64,000 nucleotides of DNA from CAVVGZ01 sp963841845 (GCA_963841845.1 CAWJEG010000007.1:124001-188000); one strand, 5' to 3'. Shown: positions 39,078-47,719, numbered from the stretch's first letter. Program-made: numbers and translations. The notes: generated from the sequence alone by a model not told the origin.

Positions 39078-40388
39078 ATGTCAAATCTAAACAATCTTTC
39101 TGTCACGGCTGATGAAATTCGCAAAGATGTAATGAACAATGAGCAAGCCCATCTAAACCTGCTGGAGGAAGGGCTCAAGGCTTCTTTCTCAACCCTGAAT
39201 GATTTTCAAGGCTGGATAAGTACCCGAATACAGAATATAGGTTTGGAGGTTGAAAAGTTTCTGGTTGATAAGAATGAATTAAAAGACCAGCTTGCCAACC
39301 AGAAAACCCTGCGTGAAAATCCCGACTCTTTGCAGCAGGCTGTAAATATCGTTGGAAAATTAAAGGGGAAAGGTCCCGGTCATGGCGTTCTCCTATTTGC
39401 TCATGCCGATAAGCGGCCAGAGACTTTCGAGTGGGCCAAGAAACATCCACAAATGCAGGAACGCGAGGGACGTCTGTATGGCCCGGGTATTGCAGATGAC
39501 GTGTGCGGTCTTACGTCCATGATCAGTGCTGTAGATACCTATAAACGCCTTGGAATGGCTCCCGAGGGGGATGTATTGATTGCCAGTATCCTTGGAAAGC
39601 AGATGGGGGTTTTTGGTACATACGGCCTCATGCAGCGTTACGGTCCGCTCGATGCAGCCATATACGTACATCCTGCTGAAAGCGGCGATGGGTTGGGGGA
39701 ACTCAAGATGTCCAGTAATGGCTGTCTTGAATTCATTATCCGGGTTGAAGGGAAGGAACCCGATTCAACTGATCCGCTCCAGGCCATTTTTTCCACAACA
39801 GCGGTTAGTGCGGTACAGAAAACGATATTTCTTTACCAGGGACTCCTTAATTGGGCAGATGATATGCGCAAGAAATACCGTCACGCCCGCCTGGAGGAAT
39901 TGTGCAACCAATCCTTTTCAATTGCTGAGTCCCGCTTTACTGGTGTTGCTCCAGAAACATACAAGATACCAACCCATTGTGAATTATGCGGGACCGTTGT
40001 GTTTCCTCCCAATGCGAGGTATGCAACTGTAAAATCCGACTTCGAGAATTTGTTTAATCATTTGGTACAGGCAGATGCCTGGCTCTCCCGGGGGCATGCT
40101 ACTCTCGAGTGGGGTGACTTAATGGGCGAATCCGGCCAATCCGATGAAAATAGTCATTTCATGCAAATGGCGACCCGGGCAATCCAGGAAGTAACTGGTA
40201 AAACCCCCAAATACTACTACGGACACACCACCAGTGATATCCGCTACCCCTTACTTTATTGGAATGCCCAGGCGTTTGGAGTAGGCCCTCTGGCAGGGGA
40301 TATCGCTAAAGAAACCGAATGGGTGGATCGCAATGACTACCTGCAGAGCATAATCGTGGTAACGGAGATGCTCAAACATGCAGCATGA
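39078..40388 (+). CDS. M20 peptidase-family protein without the catalytic Glu pair
   Basis: About 436 residues from ATG 39078 (GGAG nine bases upstream; the longer frame from 39015 has no ribosome site). The M20 scaffold is recognisable: LLFAHADKRPE (His and Asp of the HxD motif), RLYGPGIADDVCGL (bridging Asp) and a late GHTTSDIRYP/GPLAGD segment. The expected Glu-Glu (catalytic base and metal ligand) reads GKQMGVFG, and the C-terminal ligand His appears to be replaced (AKETEWV). A normal dinuclear zinc hydrolase is therefore unlikely. It precedes an amino-acid transporter operon but is separated from it by 350 bases. Confidence 0.78.
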   Translation: MSNLNNLSVTADEIRKDVMNNEQAHLNLLEEGLKASFSTLNDFQGWISTRIQNIGLEVEKFLVDKNELKDQLANQKTLRENPDSLQQAVNIVGKLKGKGPGHGVLLFAHADKRPETFEWAKKHPQMQEREGRLYGPGIADDVCGLTSMISAVDTYKRLGMAPEGDVLIASILGKQMGVFGTYGLMQRYGPLDAAIYVHPAESGDGLGELKMSSNGCLEFIIRVEGKEPDSTDPLQAIFSTTAVSAVQKTIFLYQGLLNWADDMRKKYRHARLEELCNQSFSIAESRFTGVAPETYKIPTHCELCGTVVFPPNARYATVKSDFENLFNHLVQADAWLSRGHATLEWGDLMGESGQSDENSHFMQMATRAIQEVTGKTPKYYYGHTTSDIRYPLLYWNAQAFGVGPLAGDIAKETEWVDRNDYLQSIIVVTEMLKHAA

Positions 40389-40561
40389 GGTTGGTTAAAT
40401 TTCTAACCAAATACCTGATGAGCCTCAAACGGGTAATTTGTAAGAACAATTACCTGAATGGGGCTCAATGCATCCAATAATTTAGTGTTTTGCTGCAAAA
40501 ATAAGAATCTGACATAGTGCGAATATCCAAATATTCTTAATATTAAAATCGAAAATTTACC

Positions 40562-40590
40562 TTGTAATCGGAACCTTTATCTTGTATAAT
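40562..40590 (+). promoter_or_regulatory. Promoter of the amino-acid transporter operon
   Basis: TTGTAA (40562-40567), 17-base spacer, TATAAT (40585-40590). Confidence 0.55.
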
Positions 40591-40596
40591 TTATAA

Positions 40597-40614
40597 ATTG
40601 TACAAAAGTACAAT
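40597..40614. promoter_or_regulatory. Operator-like dyad at the transcription start
   Basis: Perfect inverted repeat ATTGTAC-aaaa-GTACAAT, centred about 15 bases after the -10, so a bound protein would cover the initiation site. The bound regulator is not known. Confidence 0.5.
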
Positions 40615-40650
40615 AAACCTCAAAATAATAATAATATTTATGGCATATCA

Positions 40651-40709
40651 AAAAAAACTGTTGATCCCGAAGGCGGCTATAAACCCTTTCGGTATTTAAC
40701 GGTTTTTTT
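40651..40709 (+). terminator. Terminator-like leader hairpin (possible attenuator)
   Basis: An outer stem pairs AAAAAAACTGTT (40651-40662) with AACGGTTTTTTT (40698-40709), with one G-T pair, and an inner stem pairs CCGAAGG with CCTTTCGG. The 3' arm is itself the T-run. Its position 29 bases before the permease start makes leader attenuation possible. Confidence 0.45.
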
Positions 40710-40737
40710 ATTTAAGGCTTGAAAGGATTGTCAACTT

Positions 40738-41457
40738 ATGTGGGATTGGGGTGCTTTCCTTGGCTATTATTTTCATCCGCTTATTCTTAAAGGGGTTGTC
40801 TATACCCTTTTTATTTCCGTAGCATCCGTATTAATCGGCATTGTACTCGGGTTAATATTTGCCCTGATGTTAATGTCAAAAAATAAGGTGCTTAATAAAA
40901 TTGCCGAGTTTTACACCTGGGCCTGGCGGGGTACCCCTTTGTTGGTTCAGTTGATTTTAATTTTTGCGGGTTTACCCCGCCTGGGTATCCAATTAACCGT
41001 ACTTCAATCTGCATTGGCTGGCTTGGGAATCAATGAAGGCGCCTATCTCGCCGAAATATTTCGCGGGGGCATTTTATCCGTCAGCAAGGGGCAGCTCAGC
41101 GCCGCAGTTGCACTGGGTATGGATTACCCAACCCGCATGCGGTTAATCATCATTCCGCAATCGATGCGCTTTATTATTCCAGCGCTTGGCAATCGCATCA
41201 ATGGCATGATCAAGATGTCCTCCCTGGTATCCGTTATTTCCTTGTCTGAACTCCTTCGATCGACCCAAACACTAATCCAGGAGAGCTTCAAGGTTCTGGA
41301 GCTCTTTATTGTGGCAACCCTATGGTACCTCACATTGACATCCACCTGGAATATCATCCAAACCAGGATCGAAGCCTATTACGGCCGCGGTTATAAAGAA
41401 ATGAGATCCTCAAAAAAAACACCTGCCAAAAAAAGCTCTAGTGCAATAAGCAGTTGA
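40738..41457 (+). CDS. Polar amino acid ABC transporter permease
   Basis: HisM/GlnP-type permease, 239 residues, five hydrophobic segments. Family marks are the start GVVYTLFISVASVLIGIVLG, RGTPLLVQLILIF, NEGAYLAEIFRGGILSVSKGQLSAAVALGM (EAA loop) and RLIIIPQSMRFIIPALGNRINGMIKMSSLVSVIS. The C-terminal tail is Lys/Ser-rich. It is followed by the ATPase, binding protein and second permease. Confidence 0.92.
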   Translation: MWDWGAFLGYYFHPLILKGVVYTLFISVASVLIGIVLGLIFALMLMSKNKVLNKIAEFYTWAWRGTPLLVQLILIFAGLPRLGIQLTVLQSALAGLGINEGAYLAEIFRGGILSVSKGQLSAAVALGMDYPTRMRLIIIPQSMRFIIPALGNRINGMIKMSSLVSVISLSELLRSTQTLIQESFKVLELFIVATLWYLTLTSTWNIIQTRIEAYYGRGYKEMRSSKKTPAKKSSSAISS

Positions 41458-41482
41458 AATAATCTTATTTGGAGTATTGGTG

Positions 41483-42283
41483 ATGAATCAAAATACGAAA
41501 ATTAATTTTCCCCAGCCGGATGAATTTATTGTTGAGGCAACTGATGTCCACAAATACTACGGTGATCTGCATGTTCTTAAAGGCATTGATATGCGGGTAC
41601 GAGAAAGCGAAGTGATTGTCATTATTGGTCCTTCCGGTTCAGGAAAATCCACTTTCCTGCGCAGCATCAACCACCTCGAAAAAATTAACCAGGGCAGGAT
41701 AAAAGTCTGTGGCCATTATGTTGGTTACCGTGAGAACGAAAAAGGGGAATTAGTCGAACTGAGTGATAAAGATACGTCTAAACAACGCCGGGAAATCGGT
41801 ATGGTCTTCCAGCAGTTTAACCTTTTCCCGCACCTTTCCGTCATCGAAAATATCACCTCCGCTCCCATTCATGTCCTCAAGGAGGATGAAACGAAATCCA
41901 GGGAAGAGGCTGTCCGTTTATTAAAACTGGTCGGACTTCCCGAAAAAGCTCACTCCTATCCGGAGCAGCTTTCCGGCGGTCAGCAGCAGCGTGTGGCTAT
42001 TGCCCGTGCCCTGGCCATGCATCCCAGGGTGATGATGTTTGATGAGGCTACCTCCGCCCTTGACCCGGAGATGATTACCGAAGTTTTGGATGTGATGATC
42101 GACCTTTCCAGAAAAGGGATGACCATGCTGGTTGTCACCCATGAAATGGGCTTTGCAAAAGCCGCAGCCAACAGGGTAATTTTCATGGATGAAGGTTTGA
42201 TCGTTGAAGAGTCTACTCCGGATGTCTTCTTCTCCAACCCCAAGACGGACCGCGCCAAGGCTTTTCTGGATAAGATTTTATAA
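41483..42283 (+). CDS. Polar amino acid ABC transporter ATPase
   Basis: About 266 residues. Walker A GPSGSGKSTFL, Q-loop VFQQFNLFPHLSV, signature LSGGQQQRVAIARAL, Walker B VMMFDEATSALDPE and switch VTHEMGFAKAAA, the GlnQ/HisP pattern. ATG 41483 is preferred to the GTG six bases earlier, which is too close to the GGAG. An insertion after the first domain (GYRENEKGELVELSDKD) is somewhat longer than usual. Confidence 0.93.
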   Translation: MNQNTKINFPQPDEFIVEATDVHKYYGDLHVLKGIDMRVRESEVIVIIGPSGSGKSTFLRSINHLEKINQGRIKVCGHYVGYRENEKGELVELSDKDTSKQRREIGMVFQQFNLFPHLSVIENITSAPIHVLKEDETKSREEAVRLLKLVGLPEKAHSYPEQLSGGQQQRVAIARALAMHPRVMMFDEATSALDPEMITEVLDVMIDLSRKGMTMLVVTHEMGFAKAAANRVIFMDEGLIVEESTPDVFFSNPKTDRAKAFLDKIL

Positions 42284-42437
42284 GAACAAATTTGTTTTAT
42301 TGCCCTGGATACAAGATGCCGGGTATGAGAAAAATTCACTGATGAAAGGAGATACTGCATAAGCCTTAATCATTAATGACCACTTTCTTAAATGAATACA
42401 AACAAATATTCAAATTAATAATCATCTGAGGAGAAAA

Positions 42438-43394
42438 ATGAAAAAACTATCCATGTTTGTAGCAATAGCAATGTTCCTGACCTTAATCCTGACTGCCTGC
42501 CAACCCCAGACTATCATCGAAACGGTTGAAGTAGAGGTTGAGAAGATTGTCAAGGAAACTGTCGTCGTTGAAAAAGAGGTTGAGGTTGAGAGAATCGTTG
42601 AAGTAACTGCCCAACCCACCCTGCCCACCTGTACGCCAGCAGTTGACGTCCCATCATTGCTCGTTCCAGGCAAGCTTATCATGTCCATAAACCCAACCAT
42701 ACCCCCAACCCAGTATATGTTGCAGGATGGCACCATTGTTGGCCACTCGGTTGATGTTGGCAATGAGGTCGCCCGCCGCCTCTGCCTCACCCCTGAATAC
42801 GTCAATATTCAGTTTGATGCCATGATTCCCGGCCTGCACGGTGGTCGCTGGGATATGATCAATACGGGTCTCTATTTTACTGAGGAACGTGCTGCCGATA
42901 TGGAACTGGTCCCCTACAAGCTTCAGGCAATGGCAATTTCTTCAGCGCCGGGGAATCCCCTTGGTATAAAATCCGTTGAGGACCTTTCCGGAAAGAAAGT
43001 TGCTGTAGAGTGCTGTGGTTATGAAGAGACTAAGCTAAGAGAGTTGGATAAAACCGAACTGCTCGATAAGGGACTCCCCGGCATGGAAATTTCAACCTTC
43101 AACACATTTGCCGAGGCATTCCTCGCCCTGTCTTCTGACCAGGTTGAAGCCGTGGTCAGCGGAGACAATACCGCCCAATTCCATAAAGAAGAAGAAGGTT
43201 TTGATGTTGTCTTCAGCGGTTTATACGGACGTCCAGCCGCATTGGCATTCGAAAAGACTGAACTTGCAGTAGCAGCAGCCAAAGTCATGCAGGAGATGTA
43301 TGACGAAGGCTGGTTCAAAGAAGTCGATGCAAGATACGGCGTTACCGGTATCGATCAGTGGGAAAAATGGGAAGGTGAGATGAAGGCCTGGTAA
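42438..43394 (+). CDS. Amino acid ABC transporter substrate-binding lipoprotein
   Basis: 318 residues. Lipoprotein signal MKKLSMFVAIAMFLTLILTAC (lipobox LTAC) followed by a Val/Glu-rich linker (VEVEVEKIVKETVVVEKEVE), a tether style common in Chloroflexota lipoproteins. The mature part is a type II binding fold of the SBP_bac_3 family: DGTIVGHSVDVGNEVARRL, GGRWDMINTGLYFTEERA, SVEDLSGKKVAVECCGYEETKL and a C-terminal MYDEGWFKEV segment. Two adjacent Cys (VECCGY) are notable in an exported protein. It lies between the ATPase gene and the second permease. Confidence 0.92.
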   Translation: MKKLSMFVAIAMFLTLILTACQPQTIIETVEVEVEKIVKETVVVEKEVEVERIVEVTAQPTLPTCTPAVDVPSLLVPGKLIMSINPTIPPTQYMLQDGTIVGHSVDVGNEVARRLCLTPEYVNIQFDAMIPGLHGGRWDMINTGLYFTEERAADMELVPYKLQAMAISSAPGNPLGIKSVEDLSGKKVAVECCGYEETKLRELDKTELLDKGLPGMEISTFNTFAEAFLALSSDQVEAVVSGDNTAQFHKEEEGFDVVFSGLYGRPAALAFEKTELAVAAAKVMQEMYDEGWFKEVDARYGVTGIDQWEKWEGEMKAW

Positions 43395-43421
43395 ATAAAC
43401 CAGCTTTCTAAACAATTAACG

Positions 43422-43452
43422 AAGCTGGGAGCAAAATACTTGCTCCCAGCTT
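43422..43452 (+). terminator. Intercistronic stem-loop after the binding-protein gene
   Basis: Thirteen-base perfect stem AAGCTGGGAGCAA/TTGCTCCCAGCTT with a five-base loop, 28 bases after the stop and without a T-tract. Likely an mRNA-stabilising or partial-termination element that keeps binding-protein levels above permease levels. Confidence 0.6.
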
Positions 43453-43558
43453 AATAAAGCGATTAGAGAAATTTTACAGTTGCCTTTTTTTTGATTTTAT
43501 TGCCAGGAATTATTTTTTTATCATAAATTCAATTTTTTTTAGGAAGGATCTGGTAAAC

Positions 43559-44272
43559 ATGAGTATTTGGAGTTGGGATATGTTTTTCCAGTACTTATTC
43601 AATCGTTATATGTTTATGGGGGTCCTGACCACAATTTGGCTGACTATTGCTGCCATGTTTTTTGGAATTATTCTTGGATTAATTGCGGCATTGTGTTTAC
43701 TATCCAAAAATCGTGTTGTCAGGTTTTTGGGACAGGTTTACACATGGATCTGGCGCGGCTCACCCTTGCTTGTCCAGATACTGATCATTTACACCGTCCT
43801 CCCACTTTACAGGATTAGAATGGACATTGTTACATCAGCCATTCTCGCCCTGTCCATGAATGAAGGTGCCTACCTGGCTGAAATTATCCGTGGAGGAATC
43901 ACATCCATTCGAAAAGGCCAATTCGAAGCCGCTAAAGCCCTTGGCATGACCTATCCGACGATGATGAGGTTGATCATCCTGCCTCAGGCTATGCGTTCAA
44001 TCGTACCTGATCTTGGCAACCGCATTATCGGTATGATCAAAGGAACATCCATGGTATCGGTTATTGGAATGGCGGAACTTCTGCGTCGTTCCACCCTCCT
44101 TATCCAGGAAAATTTTGCCATATTGGAGATTTACGTCATCGCCACAATGTATTATCTGATTCTGACCACGGCTTGGGGAACAATCCAGAAGCGAATTGAA
44201 GCGTTCTTTGGGCGTGGTTATGTCGATACCACCGAGCACAAGATTCGAAAATTGAGCACAATCAGAAGTTAA
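43559..44272 (+). CDS. Polar amino acid ABC transporter permease (second)
   Basis: 237 residues, HisQ/GlnP family, paralogue of the gene at 40738: GVLTTIWLTIAAMFFGIILG, RGSPLLVQILIIY, NEGAYLAEIIRGGITSIRKGQFEAAKALGM and RLIILPQAMRSIVPDLGNRIIGMIKGTSMVSVIG. Having two different permeases suggests a heterodimeric channel. A ribosome site AAGGA lies ten bases before ATG. Confidence 0.92.
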   Translation: MSIWSWDMFFQYLFNRYMFMGVLTTIWLTIAAMFFGIILGLIAALCLLSKNRVVRFLGQVYTWIWRGSPLLVQILIIYTVLPLYRIRMDIVTSAILALSMNEGAYLAEIIRGGITSIRKGQFEAAKALGMTYPTMMRLIILPQAMRSIVPDLGNRIIGMIKGTSMVSVIGMAELLRRSTLLIQENFAILEIYVIATMYYLILTTAWGTIQKRIEAFFGRGYVDTTEHKIRKLSTIRS

Positions 44273-44395
44273 AGGATACCAGCATATCAATTCAATCCGT
44301 TGTTCGTTTCATCTCACCAAATGACAGTCGGCTACAAAGGATAATATTTTTGTCCTGAATGACAACAGGATTGATTATTTTATAAGGAGCTAAAC

Positions 44396-44830
44396 ATGCA
44401 ACGAGTAAAAATTGAGTTTCAAAGAGGCGGCGTCTTTTTTGCAAGACTAATGGAAAATGAAGCCCCCAAAACCTGTAAGACAATCATAAGTAGATTGCCT
44501 TTCGAATACCGCTTCCAGCAGAGCATCGTTTCCGGACATGCCGTGGTCTGCCTTCCCCCGGATCTGACCGTTGAACCGGAAAACCAGCGTACCATTGGCA
44601 TCCCTGCTGGTGCACTATCCTTCCTGGTCCAGGACCAGCCCCGCAATGTCCCCGATGAGATCTATATTGCCTACGGACCTTATTTCGTTTCGCGCTGTTC
44701 TTACATTGAAATGCAGCAGCCGGTCAATGTCTTCGCCCAGATTGATGATAACCTGGATGAGCTGCGCAAGATCGGCACCCGCATCCTGTTGGAAGGCGCT
44801 GAAATCGTCAAGTTCAGCCTGGCAGAATAA
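44396..44830 (+). CDS. DUF3830 family protein (cyclophilin-like fold)
   Basis: 144 residues, cytoplasmic, AAGGAG upstream. The sequence (VKIEFQRGGVFFARLMENEAPKTCKTIISRLPFEYRFQQSIVSGHAVVCLP) has the DUF3830 pattern, in which N/E-A-P-x-T and a following G-x-A/E-x-x-x-x-P resemble the cyclophilin-like barrel; later GALSFLVQD and EIYIAYGP are characteristic too. Function unknown. It belongs to the transporter operon, so a role in modifying or sensing the imported compound is likely. Compare the beta-rich proteins at 10612 and 11605. Confidence 0.8.
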   Translation: MQRVKIEFQRGGVFFARLMENEAPKTCKTIISRLPFEYRFQQSIVSGHAVVCLPPDLTVEPENQRTIGIPAGALSFLVQDQPRNVPDEIYIAYGPYFVSRCSYIEMQQPVNVFAQIDDNLDELRKIGTRILLEGAEIVKFSLAE

Positions 44831-45053
44831 TTTCCATTATTGTTTTGCCTATACTCCCTGGTCATCTTTACGATTCACGGGAGTATAATTTGGAGTATCC
44901 GCATAATCCTTAGAAAATCGGCAGATAAAAAGTAGCAAACAAAGTTGGAAGCTGTCACTCCAATTCACCTTTTCGACTGGCAAATGCGGCAGCAAATTGT
45001 ATTAATAAATTATTTAATAAATATTAGCAAAAGAAATTTTAAGGAGAGTTTAT

Positions 45054-46058
45054 ATGGCACTTGAAGAAGGACGATCATTAGAGATGACATTTGATTTATT
45101 AAAAGGTGCTATCGATATGCATGTGCATGCCGGCCCGCACCTCACCAGCAGCCCGCGCCGCCTGGACCCGATTGAAGCTGCCCTGGACGCACGTGAACAC
45201 GGCATGCGCGCAATGGTTCTGGTGGATGTGTTTAACATGAGCAACGGGGTTGCCTGGCTGGTAAATCGCCACGTACCCGGGTTTAAAACCTACGGCGGCC
45301 TGGCCATGAACACAAACTATGGCGGTATGAACCCGCGTGCCTGGAAAACAGCCATCCATTACGGTGAAGGTGCTAAATACCTCATGTTCGGCACCCATTC
45401 CACATACTACCAGGCCTCAAAGGAAGGTCGAATGGTTGACGGCAAATTCACCTCCCTGGCAGATATCTACCCCAAGTTCCGCAAGGAAGAGTTGGACCGC
45501 TCCATCCGCATCCCGGTTAATGAAGAGCCGGGAGAGGAATTGGATGAAATTCTCCAGCTGCTTGCTGACAATCCCCATATCTACATGGATACCGGTCATG
45601 TGTCGATGGAAGAGGCTGTCCGTCTGGTTGAGCTCAGGAAGAAATATGGCTATAAGAAAATCATCATCTCCAGTTCGGTAACCAAAATTACTCCTGTGGA
45701 AGTGCTGAAAGACCTGGCAAAACAGGGCGCCTTTATCGAATTTACCTTCGGCGCTTATACCGCTACCCAGATGGTTCCGCTAACCCACTATTATGTGGAG
45801 AAAGAATACGCTTCCATCGATGAGGGCATGTCAGAAGGTGACACGCACACCATCCGTACCGTTGCTGAACAGATAAAGGAAATCGGCGCCAAGCATTGCA
45901 TCATGTCCACCGACTTTGGGCGGTACGGCCTTTCCACTCCAGTGGAAGGCATGCGTGAATTCATTGCCTGCATGCTTGACCTGGGAATTTCAGCAGATGA
46001 AGTCCGCCAGATGGTAAAAACCAATCCTGAGCACATCCTTGGTCTGGATCCGCTCTAG
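45054..46058 (+). CDS. DUF6282 family protein (amidohydrolase-like)
   Basis: 334 residues, AAGGAGAG upstream. The N terminus GAIDMHVHAGPHLTSSPRRLDPIEAALDAREHGMRAMVLVD has the HxH metal motif of amidohydrolases in the form typical of DUF6282. Further candidates for ligands are DTGHVSMEEAVRL (His), the Lys/Ser stretch KKIIISSSV and MSTDFGRYGLSTPVEGM (Asp). These follow TIM-barrel hydrolase topology. Substrate unknown; the linked transporter and isomerase suggest a small polar compound. Confidence 0.8.
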   Translation: MALEEGRSLEMTFDLLKGAIDMHVHAGPHLTSSPRRLDPIEAALDAREHGMRAMVLVDVFNMSNGVAWLVNRHVPGFKTYGGLAMNTNYGGMNPRAWKTAIHYGEGAKYLMFGTHSTYYQASKEGRMVDGKFTSLADIYPKFRKEELDRSIRIPVNEEPGEELDEILQLLADNPHIYMDTGHVSMEEAVRLVELRKKYGYKKIIISSSVTKITPVEVLKDLAKQGAFIEFTFGAYTATQMVPLTHYYVEKEYASIDEGMSEGDTHTIRTVAEQIKEIGAKHCIMSTDFGRYGLSTPVEGMREFIACMLDLGISADEVRQMVKTNPEHILGLDPL

Positions 46059-46106
46059 GAATATAAAATAATCAATCATTTAACCAATTCAAGGAGTTTT
46101 AAAGAA

Positions 46107-46997
46107 ATGAAGGACATCAATCGCATTACTTTCCCCAGTATTCCCCTTATTCACCACCCGGTAGACGATGCATTTAAAATCATCGCCGATGCCGGCTATA
46201 AGAATGTCGATATCATCGACAAACCCCCGCACTGGTCCGTTTTCCCCGATGAATGTGATTACAAAGCCGTTAAAAAATCTGCTGAAGCGCATGGTTTACA
46301 TATCACCATGATTAACGGTTATTTCGGCGGCGGCGTCTCCGGGCGTGCCGGTGCCTGGGTACACCATCCTGGTTTCAAATTCCCCAACCGCCATCGCTAT
46401 ACCGAAAAGGGCTTTTCCAGCGATGATCCCAAGGACATTGAGCTGGAATTGCAGCAAGCCAGGAAAGCCGTAGATGTTGCCGAGTTCTTCGGTTCCAAAC
46501 TGCTTCGTTTTGTCCCCGGGGATGAGGATGCCGGTAAACTGGATAAAATTGTTCCCCATTTAAGAGAATTCGCCAAATATGCAGAGACCAAAGGGGTAAC
46601 CCTGGTCTGTGAAAACCATGACACTGGTATCCTCGGCCAGCCGCATACCCTGGTAAAGATGTGCGAAATGGTTGGGCAGGATAACGTGGGTGTTCTCTAC
46701 GAGCCGCTCAACCTGATCGAACAGGCCGGTTTGGATTATAAGAAAGCCTTTGAAGTCATGCGGGACGTCATCAAGATGGTCCACCTCAAGGATGGTTTCC
46801 TCGATCCTACCCGCCGCACCTATGTCGCCACCCTGTATGGAGAAGGTGACATGGATTTCGAATGGGTGGTCAACCGCCTGAACGCTATTGGTTACAAAGG
46901 CAACATTGGCCTGGAATATGAGGTTGCCAGCTTCCCTGTTGAGAAGGGCGCCAAGCAGTACTTGGATGGCTACAAGAAGATGGTTGGAATGGCATAA
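46107..46997 (+). CDS. Sugar phosphate isomerase/epimerase-like TIM-barrel protein
   Basis: 296 residues, AP-endonuclease-2 superfamily (hydroxypyruvate isomerase and similar). The metal-binding Glu/Asp/His residues expected are in LVCENHDTG, GVLYEPLNLIEQAGL, MVHLKDGFLD and NIGLEYEV. Early repeats DDAFKIIADAGYKNVDIID match the family. It is the last gene of the operon, followed by a strong terminator. Confidence 0.87.
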   Translation: MKDINRITFPSIPLIHHPVDDAFKIIADAGYKNVDIIDKPPHWSVFPDECDYKAVKKSAEAHGLHITMINGYFGGGVSGRAGAWVHHPGFKFPNRHRYTEKGFSSDDPKDIELELQQARKAVDVAEFFGSKLLRFVPGDEDAGKLDKIVPHLREFAKYAETKGVTLVCENHDTGILGQPHTLVKMCEMVGQDNVGVLYEPLNLIEQAGLDYKKAFEVMRDVIKMVHLKDGFLDPTRRTYVATLYGEGDMDFEWVVNRLNAIGYKGNIGLEYEVASFPVEKGAKQYLDGYKKMVGMA

Positions 46998-47020
46998 AGC
47001 CTGAACATTCCTAAATTTAT

Positions 47021-47064
47021 AAAAACAACCTCCTAAATCATTCAAAGCGGAGGTTGTTTTTTTT
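47021..47064 (+). terminator. Rho-independent terminator
   Basis: Stem AAAAACAACCTCC/GGAGGTTGTTTTT with a 15-base loop followed by more T residues, 24 bases after the isomerase stop. Ends the transporter operon. Confidence 0.85.
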
Positions 47065-47393
47065 ATTCTCGGCATATTTCTTCGTTAAGCGTCCCACCCC
47101 CTCTCAAATTTTCCCTAATAACTGAATATCCCGGTTTCAGGTTGCCAGTCGCCTGTTACCAGGCATGACCTTGTTCAGCCCAACCGCACAATTCCCGTTT
47201 GGTCTTTGGTGTGGTTTGACTTATTGATTGTCCGCATGCAAATCAGGATCCCTTTGGTGGTTGTGGATCCTTCCGGCACAGAGGGGTGTTTTCACCAAAA
47301 TGATTGGTTGTTATGCTGTCCGGGATGAATAATAATAAATCCGCCATTAATGAATGGGCAAGGGTAAATATTACGAAGTCAAATTCCTTGAAA
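47065..47393. other. Intergenic region, no gene seen
   Basis: About 330 bases. I find a small hairpin GCCTG-ttac-CAGGC near 47152 and two GGATCC-containing stretches, but no gene or RNA I can support. The short minus-strand frame at 47243-47455 has no ribosome site and is ignored. Confidence 0.5.
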
Positions 47394-47618
47394 TTAAAAA
47401 TAGACAATTTTAAAATTAGGGATTGGGGGTAAATTGGTCTTGTTCCACCAACCACTTACCTGCCCGGTTAGAAGCTCAAGAAGCATTAAGAGCGATGGCA
47501 GTAAAAATACAACCAGCAAGACAAGTGCTTTTATCCTTAAGGCATGAGGGTTTTCTTCCTGTTCCTCCAGGTACTCATTCTCAGTTTCTATCTCTGCCAG
47601 GGTTTCGGGAATCTTCAT
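47394..47618 (-). CDS. Small single-pass membrane protein, hypothetical
   Basis: 74 residues: an acidic N terminus (MKIPETLAEIETENEYLEEQEENPHALR) and one strong membrane helix (ALVLLVVFLLPSLLMLLELL) followed by a short basic/aromatic tail. A GCAGG lies about ten bases before the ATG. The acidic/TM/tail layout and clean composition favour a real gene, but there is no homologue I recognise. It is transcribed divergently from the neighbouring isomerase operon and on the same strand as citrate synthase, whose coding region lies upstream. Confidence 0.45.
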   Translation of the reverse strand: MKIPETLAEIETENEYLEEQEENPHALRIKALVLLVVFLLPSLLMLLELLTGQVSGWWNKTNLPPIPNFKIVYF

Positions 47619-47719
47619 GGTTTAAACCTGCCGGTGATATTCATGCAGAATAATATCCCTGAGGTGTGAATGGAGGGATCCAGTAATAATTAACCGATTC
47701 CCCCCATTTTATTAAACGG

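Larger units (their letters stand above)
40389..40737 (+). promoter_or_regulatory. Leader region of the amino-acid ABC transporter operon
   Basis: 349 bases without a gene. In order: a promoter at 40562-40590, a perfect dyad at 40597-40614 near the transcription start, and a terminator-like folded element at 40651-40709 before the first permease gene (start 40738, AAAGGA upstream). The layout of promoter, operator and hairpin with T-run suggests regulation both at initiation and by attenuation. I do not recognise a known riboswitch consensus. Confidence 0.55.

Noticed and set aside
42285..42296. Palindrome AACAAATTTGTT after the ATPase gene
   Set aside because: Short and AT-only apart from two positions; expected by chance in this composition.
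44851..44886. Inverted repeat ATACTCCC/GGGAGTAT after the DUF3830 gene as a terminator
   Set aside because: The 20-base loop and missing T-tract make it weak; the DUF6282 gene downstream is probably still in the same operon.
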